A program made the translations under genes and the position numbers. Shown here in pieces: positions 59,673-64,000 of a stretch of DNA of 64,000 nucleotides. The stretch comes from Merdimonas sp963929015 (GTDB lineage: Bacteria; Bacillota; Clostridia; Lachnospirales; Lachnospiraceae), in NCBI RefSeq assembly GCF_963929015.1, contig NZ_CAWVHE010000011.1, positions 124,001-188,000 of the forward strand. Direction: 5' to 3'. The notes below the pieces were generated by a model. The model ran no database searches. It was not told the origin of the DNA and saw only the letters and a list, made by a program, of their open reading frames with translations. Every line of letters begins with the position of its first letter. Position 1 is the first letter of the stretch.

Positions 59673-61867
59673 GATTCCAAAGCCCGACCTGAAAGGCGGG
59701 CTTACCAAGTTAAAAAATCTGAAAAAGGAAGATGTGGAAGCGTGGTGGAAAGGGCGGAAAGAACGCAGGGCCCGCATCCTGGAAGAACGAAGAAACAGCG
59801 CGTTCGCCAGGAAAATGCAGCCGGTCTATGCTTTTATGAACCGGTTCTCCCTGGTGTTCCACGCCCTGCTGGCCTGCATTCTCAACTTTGTGATCGAGGC
59901 CATTTCCAGGCATTCGCTGATCGAGGCCGGGGCATATATGATCGGAACGCCGCTGGTATTTTTGTATAACGCGTTTATGATCTTTATCACATTTTCCATC
60001 GTATATTTCTTTAAGCGAAGGATTTTTGTCCGGATCATCATCAGTGTCTTCTGGCTCATCCTTGGCGTGGCCAACGGCTACATGCTCTTAAAGCGGGTGA
60101 CGCCATTTAATGCCCAGGATCTGAAGGTGGCCACGGACGGACTGGCCCTGATCAACAATTATTTCAACGGTTTTGAACTGGTGATCCTGGGTGTGGGCAT
60201 CGTGTCCGTTGTGGTCTGGGTCATTTCCATGTGGAAGCGGGGCGGCCAGTATACCGGCAAAATGCACCGGATCCGCGCATTGATCGGCGTGATCATCTGC
60301 GCGGCACTCTATGGGGTGATCTCTGATCAGGCAGTAGATAAGCGGGTGGTATCCACTTACTTTGGAAATATTGCATTTGCCTATGAAGACTACGGACTCC
60401 CCTACTGCTTTATGGCCAGCGTATTTAACACCGGCATCAATGAGCCAAACGATTATAATAAGGAGACCATGGAAGCCATTGCCGGGGACGGGGCTCTGAC
60501 AAAGTGCGAGACCGGGCGGGCCAGCGAGGCGCTGCCGAACATTCTGTTTGTACAGCTGGAGTCTTATTTTGACGTGTCAGAGGCTGAGTTTTTTACTACC
60601 TCCAGGGACGCCTGCCCCAACTTAAGATCCATGTTTGAGAATTATTCTTCCGGGTATTTTAAGGTGCCGTCCGTAGGAGCCGGCACAGCCAACACCGAGT
60701 TTGAGGTGCTGACCGGCATGAATCTGCGGTATTTTGGACCGGGAGAATATCCGTATAAAACGTATGTCAAAGAGAAGCCCTGCGAGAGCGCGGCTTCGGC
60801 CCTCAGCGCTCTTGGATACGGCACTCATGCCCTCCACAACAACGGCGGCAATTTCTACAGCAGGGGCCAGGGTATTTGACAATATGGGATTTGACAGCTT
60901 TACCAGTAAGGAATTTATGAATATTCTGCAGCAGACGCCAAACGGCTGGTCTACAGACGCGATTCTGACCAATCACATCATTGACGCCATGGACACCACT
61001 GAAGGCAGAGACTTTGTCTTTACCATCAGTGTGCAGGGACACGGAGATTATCCGGAAGAAAAAGTGATTGAAAATCCGGAGATTACTGTGGAAGGCATCG
61101 AAGATGAAGGCCTGAAGAATAAATGGGAGTACTATGTGAACCAGGTCTATGAGATGGACCAGTTTGCAGGAAATCTGATCCAGGCTATTGAGAAGCGGGG
61201 AGAGCCGACTGTGGTGGTATTCTACGGCGACCATCTGCCCACCATGGGACTGGAGGCAGAAGACTTAAAGAGCCGTTATCTTTACAACACCAATTATGTG
61301 ATCTGGGACAACATCGGCCTTCCCAAAGAAGACCGGAACATCCCGTCCTACCAGATTATGGCGGATGTGCTGGAACGGCTGGATATTCACTCCGGTACCG
61401 TGTTTAATTATCACCAGCAGAGACGCCAGACCAGAAACTATCTCTCGGATCTGGAGCTTTTGCAGTACGATATCCTCTATGGCGACCAGTATGTATACAA
61501 TGGCAATCCGCCGGTTACAGAAGGGCATATGGTGATGGGCGTACAGGATGTGACGCTTACCAATATCGTGCCTCATCTGGGCGAGGGATACAGCCTTTAC
61601 GGAGAAAACTTTACCCAGAACAGTAAAGTGTATATCAATGGCGAAAAAATGAAGAGCTCCTTCCTGAATAATACCCGGATTGATTTTTCCGGAGTGGAGC
61701 TTGAAAACGGAGACGAGGTTGTGGTGCGACAGATGGGATCTAGCAACACTACGTTCCGGAAATCTGATATTTACATTTATCAGGATGGAACGCTGACCTG
61801 CCAGGAAGGGACGGCGACCGATAAAACCAGGTCCTGGACAGAGCAGGCAGACGAGGAAGAAGAGTAA
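59662..61867 (+). CDS. LTA synthase-like membrane sulfatase, one frameshift
   Basis: GTG start overlapping the valS stop. Five membrane helices lie in the first 220 residues, then an extracellular sulfatase-fold domain with VQLESYFDVSEAEFF and GTANTEFEVLTGM (active threonine), and FYGDHLPTMG. A frameshift at the G4 run 60866-60869 (one extra G) separates the two parts; the other frame continues VFDNMGFDSFTSKEF to the stop at 61867. A C-terminal Ig/TIG-like segment follows. It would transfer glycerol-phosphate or a related group at the cell surface. Confidence 0.85.
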
Positions 61868-61889
61868 GAAGAGTAAGAGGACAGGCAGG

Positions 61890-63300
61890 ATGACAGAAAC
61901 CGCAGACATGCAAAAGAAGGCGCCTGGAATCGGGGACATACGCCCAGGCCGCAGCTTATATTGAAGAAATTCCGAAATTTACAAAAAAAACATTCGCTGG
62001 ATCATACCCGGGAGTTTTTGCGGCGCCTGGGGGATCCGGCGCAGGACCGGAAGATCATTCATGTGGCCGGCACAAACGGCAAAGGTTCGGTCTGTGCATA
62101 TATCAAGGCAATTCTGACAGCTGAGGGGAAAAAGACGGGGTTCTTTACATCCCCTCATCTTGTCTCTGTAAATGAAAGGATTGAGATCTGCGGAAAGCCG
62201 GTGGATGACGACACGTTTTTCCGGATTTTTCAGAAAGTATACAAAATAGCCGGAGAGATGGAAGCAGAAGGGCTTGGGCATCCTTCTTATTTTGAATTTT
62301 TATTCGGGCTTGGGATGCTGGCTTTTGGCGAGTCGGATGTAGAATATATCATCCTGGAGACCGGTCTTGGCGGGAGGCTTGACGCCACTAACGCGATCCC
62401 GAAGCCGGCGCTTTGCGTGATCACTTCCATCAGCCTGGATCACACGGCTATCCTGGGAGACACAGTAGAAAAGATCGCAGCGGGAAAAAGCGGGGATCAT
62501 CAAAGAGAACGTGCCGGTACTGTTTGACGGAAGCAATCCGGCGGCTGCGGAAGTGATCAGGGAAAAAGCGCGTAAGACGGGCGCTCCTTGTAGAGAAATC
62601 TCGAATCGTGCGTTCAAAATCCGGGAAGTTGACCGGAAATATATTGCATTTTCAAGAACGAGTGCGTATGATAAAGGTGTTATCTGCCACATTCCCCATC
62701 TGCGAGGTCTGTCAGGCCATGAATGCGGAAATCGCCCTGGAGGTGGCGGAATGTCTGTTTGGAGGCGGCCTGGAGGAAACGGATCAGGGATTCGCTCCTT
62801 TGCCTGCGTCAGAAAAGAGGCAGCTTGTCTGGGCAGAGGCCCTTTCCCGGGTGTGCTGGCCCGGCAGGATGGAAGAGGTCAGACCCCATCTTTATCTGGA
62901 TGGCGCTCACAATCCGGGGGCTGTGGAGGCGTTCACAGAAAGCCTTGGGATGTTAAAAGGAGAGAAGATCCGGCAGGACGTGCTGGTCTTTTCCGCGGTG
63001 TCGGACAAAGAATACGAGAAGATGATCGCATATCTGGCCGGAGCGCTGCATGTGGCGGCAGTCATTGTGACACAGATTGAAGATGACAGAGGGGTGGGGG
63101 CGGAAGAATTATTCCGTCTGTTTCAGAAATATGCCACAGGGCAGTCGGTGATCTGCCGGCCGCGGCTTTTAGACGCGCTCCTGGAGGCAGAAAAGCAGAG
63201 AAAAGATACAGAAGGCGATGTGTATTGTATCGGATCTTTGTATCTGGCGGGCATGGTGAAAAAATTACTGTCAGGAGGCGGTTTGGATGTTGAACTTTGA
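61890..63300 (+). CDS. folC: Folylpolyglutamate synthase/dihydrofolate synthase, frameshifted
   Basis: Mur-ligase-type enzyme that adds glutamate to folates. The expected N-terminus (TYAQAAAYIEEIPKF) is at about 61936 in one frame, then HSLDHTREFLRRLGDP in a second after an A8 run (one A too many near 61985). VAGTNGKGSVCAYIK is the ATP loop. A second shift lies in the A5 run near 62490, and a third near 62685. The C-terminal domain has DGAHNPGAVEAF. The true start is unclear; ATG 61890 and 61908 are candidates. Confidence 0.8.
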
Positions 63301-63421
63301 AGAAGAATTGAAAAAATTTCAGCCAAGTCTGGAAATTGAAGAAATAGAAGACGCAGTTTATCAGGAAGACCTGACGGATATGTCAGACATTTTAAAAGAG
63401 ATGATCGAGCAGACAAAGTAA
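63287..63421 (+). CDS. Small acidic protein, 44 aa
   Basis: ATG 63287 just after AGGAGGCGG and overlapping the folC stop by 14 bp. Product starts MLNFEEELKKFQPSLEIEEI and is very acidic. No known domain. Its strong ribosome site and position between folC and the TPR gene suggest it is real. Confidence 0.6.
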   Translation: MLNFEEELKKFQPSLEIEEIEDAVYQEDLTDMSDILKEMIEQTK

Positions 63422-63450
63422 GGAGCCAGGAAGATTAAAGAGGGTAGTAT

Positions 63451-64000
63451 ATGGATTATACAGAAAAATTACTTCATCAGTCAAATTACTGGTACAATGA
63501 CGGATTGAAAAAAGCAAATATCAGAGATCTTTCCGGCGCTATCGTATCCCTGCGCCGGAGCCTTCAGTACAACAGATCCAACATTGCCGCCCGCAATCTT
63601 CTGGGGCTGGTGTATTATGGCCGCGGAGACGTGGCGGAGGCGCTGGTGGAATGGATCTTAAGTAAAAATTTTCAGTCCCATGAAAATATCGCAAGTTATT
63701 TTATCCAGAAGACCAGGGAAAATACTGCTGAGCTGGAAGCCGTCAATCAGGCCGTAAAGCGATACAATCAGGCGCTAAGCTATGCCAGACAGAACGGGGA
63801 AGACCTTGCTATCATCCAGTTGAAAAAGGCGCTGGACGTTCATCCGTCTTTTGTAAAAGCCTATCAGCTGCTTGCGCTGTTGTATCTTCACACCGAGCAG
63901 TTCCCGAAGGCAAGGCAGGCGATCCGGGCCGCGCACAAGCTGGACAAGACCGACGATATCACCTTGCGCTATATGCACGAGCTGAACCAGATCCGCAAAA
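63451..64000 (+). CDS. TPR-repeat protein (cut by window end)
   Basis: ATG 63451 follows AGAGGG; the frame is still open at the window end after 183 codons. At least three tetratricopeptide-like helix pairs are seen: LSGAIVSLRRSLQYNRSNIA, LAIIQLKKALDVHPSFVKAY and YLHTEQFPKARQAIRAAHKL. A charged helix links them. The partner is unknown. Confidence 0.8.
   Translation, partial: MDYTEKLLHQSNYWYNDGLKKANIRDLSGAIVSLRRSLQYNRSNIAARNLLGLVYYGRGDVAEALVEWILSKNFQSHENIASYFIQKTRENTAELEAVNQAVKRYNQALSYARQNGEDLAIIQLKKALDVHPSFVKAYQLLALLYLHTEQFPKARQAIRAAHKLDKTDDITLRYMHELNQIRK

Overview
The window looks like the chromosome of an anaerobic Firmicute of the Lachnospiraceae/Clostridia type. The support is a Streptococcus/Clostridium-style FabK fatty-acid operon, [FeFe]-hydrogenase maturases, an iron-sulfur serine dehydratase, a T-box in front of valS and strong AGGAGG ribosome sites. 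About 40% of the window (1 to about 25.7 kb) is the right part of a siphovirus-type prophage; the rest is host chromosome. The assignment is inferred from gene content, not from a search.

Prophage (1-25,790). All genes run rightward. It starts inside an SNF2-type helicase, passes through a run of small accessory genes and a late activator (3846-4304), then gives a standard late module: small and large terminase, portal, minor capsid protein with a C-terminal BECR-type nuclease domain, scaffold, major capsid, head fibre, four connector/neck genes, tail tube, two tail-assembly proteins, tape measure, distal tail protein, tail lysin/fibre, holin and amidase endolysin. It ends next to the 3' end of a tRNA-Leu(CAG) gene. 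Integrase and repressor lie outside the window. Two features stand out. (1) The major capsid and tail tube genes end in an almost identical 81-bp cassette (80/81 identical). Its -1 frame encodes the same 25-residue C-terminal extension in both copies, after a G-run slip site and a 7-bp stem with pseudoknot potential. (2) A roughly 110-nt structured RNA lies between minor capsid and scaffold, with a near-consensus promoter, a 15-bp closing helix and two hairpins whose loops are complementary.

Central metabolism (25.9-36.8 kb). A DUF4317 gene diverges from sdaAB-sdaAA, which is followed by a pair related to proline/glycine reductase proteins. A LacI-type repressor faces a sugar ABC transporter (binding protein plus two permeases, no ATPase) and a GH32 fructosidase. 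Palindromic operators AAGTAACCGGTTACTT sit at the promoter, and a structured 150-nt RNA lies between the permease and hydrolase genes. mscL follows.

Fatty-acid synthesis (36.8-48.2 kb). The order is fabH-acpP-fabK-fabD-fabG-fabF-accB-fabZ-accC-accDA (fused), then a second flavin oxidoreductase and a FabT-like MarR regulator. Two full TTTGA-N3-TCAAA boxes and a shorter related palindrome lie around the fabH promoter. A 74-bp tandem repeat sits between fabG and fabF.

Remainder (48.2-64 kb). This holds a sirtuin, a rhodanese, the hydrogenase maturases hydF, hydG and hydE on the minus strand (hydE behind an attenuator-like leader), a HAD phosphatase, a zinc-type macrodomain protein, an AEC transporter, T-box-valS, an LTA-synthase-like sulfatase, folC, a 44-aa protein and a TPR protein cut by the window end. 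hydE, the transporter, valS, the sulfatase gene and folC all carry single-base frameshifts, several of them in homopolymers. Because valS is essential, sequence error is more likely than real decay. Intergenic spaces throughout the host part hold dispersed palindromes and minisatellites.
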